Positions 63,625 through 64,000 of a stretch of DNA of 64,000 nt are shown here, one piece after another (position 1 is the first letter of the stretch; each line of letters begins with the position of its first letter). Both the position numbers and the translations under genes were made by a program. Origin of the DNA: Ariolimax columbianus (Eukaryota; Mollusca; Gastropoda; Stylommatophora; Arionidae); assembly GCA_036924085.1 (NCBI GenBank), contig JAVGWX010000011.1:41401970-41465969 (forward strand). Reading direction: 5' to 3'. Below the pieces are notes generated by a model. It made no database searches, had not been told where the DNA came from, and saw nothing but the letters and a program-made list of their open reading frames with translations.

Positions 63625-64000
63625 TTGTTAAGGATCTATGTCATTGATCTCCAGGCAGAGCCATATGTGATCAGTCTCTCACATAAAATTGCGAAGATTG
63701 CGGGTACTGAAGTTTCCTTTAATTCGCTGGTTGTACATACTGCTGGTCTGTACTTTCAAGCGCCCCTCTCTGCTGAGCTCGCGTATGATTTCAACATTCT
63801 GGAATACGTGCATCGTTGGTTCATCGACTGCAATGTCTTCATTCAATAGGAGGTCGTTGATCAACTTCAAAATGTCACCTCCATCCATTGTCATTGTGCC
63901 CAATGCGGACGCTCTTGAGGCCAGGATGTCAGATCTTACATTCCTGCAAACCCCAGCATGATAAGGACAGTAGATTCAAACAAGTTCTTGGGGGATTGAG
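63625..64000 (-). pseudogene. I-type LINE (family B), RNase H end, running off the window
   Basis: The minus frame 63679-63903 reads MGTMTMDGGDILKLINDLLL NEDIAVDEPTMH. It corresponds to the family-B copy at 9217-9318 (MGTLVMDRSDILKSINDRLL NEDTALDEAAIH). The last about 95 bp of the window contain the damaged CxAHVGVQGNExAD block. The element continues beyond position 64000. Confidence 0.78.

Overview
This is nuclear DNA from an animal, not a prokaryote. One spliced host gene can be supported; almost everything else is retrotransposon, SINE, DNA-transposon or tandem-repeat sequence. The mixture (CR1-type, RTE-type and I-type LINEs with RNase H, several tRNA-derived SINE families, mariner and hAT relics, long microsatellites) fits a lophotrochozoan, most likely a mollusc and possibly a gastropod. 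That placement is inferred from element style and not from a diagnostic gene.

Layout. 1-7.3 kb holds the only convincing host gene on the + strand: an internal exon (2536-2675) and a long terminal exon (5790-7262), joined in phase 0, encoding a coiled coil followed by a divergent TRAF/MATH-like domain. Its intron is filled with SINEs and CR1 pieces. 8-21 kb is a graveyard of LINE 3' ends and SINEs with a 47-bp minisatellite. 21.3-24.2 kb is an internally deleted I-type LINE. 25.6-27.35 kb is a mariner-like element split by a second I-type copy. 27.6-34.8 kb carries at least six LINE remnants. 38.5-39.9 kb is a CR1 copy. 42-50 kb is rich in SINEs and tandem arrays (31-bp, 17-bp, trinucleotide and roughly 60-bp units). 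51.9-54.3 kb is the best RTE copy, with a 694-codon open frame. 56.3-60.0 kb is the most complete I-type LINE, bounded by an exact 13-bp target-site duplication. The right edge runs into another I-type LINE on the minus strand.

Family names used below are local labels. SINE1: about 350 bp, starts GGATCAAGATGCTGAGCAG, tail (AAGCC)n or (GAA)n. SINE2: about 350 bp, tail (CAA)n. SINE3: tRNA-derived, about 240 bp. SINE4: tRNA-derived with a core containing CCCAGCTGTAAATGGGTA. SINE5 and SINE6: other tRNA-derived heads. LINE-X: tail after GCTACATGATGATG. LINE-Z: C-terminal C2H2 finger.

Several nested insertions can be read exactly because the target-site duplications survive. SINE1, SINE2 and the I-type LINE mostly carry duplications of 11-13 bp, which suggests shared mobilisation machinery. 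I see no sign of a new defence, metabolic or regulatory system. The most informative items are the TRAF-like gene, the nested transposons, the repeated 33-bp expansion inside SINE1, and a LINE family with a C-terminal zinc finger.
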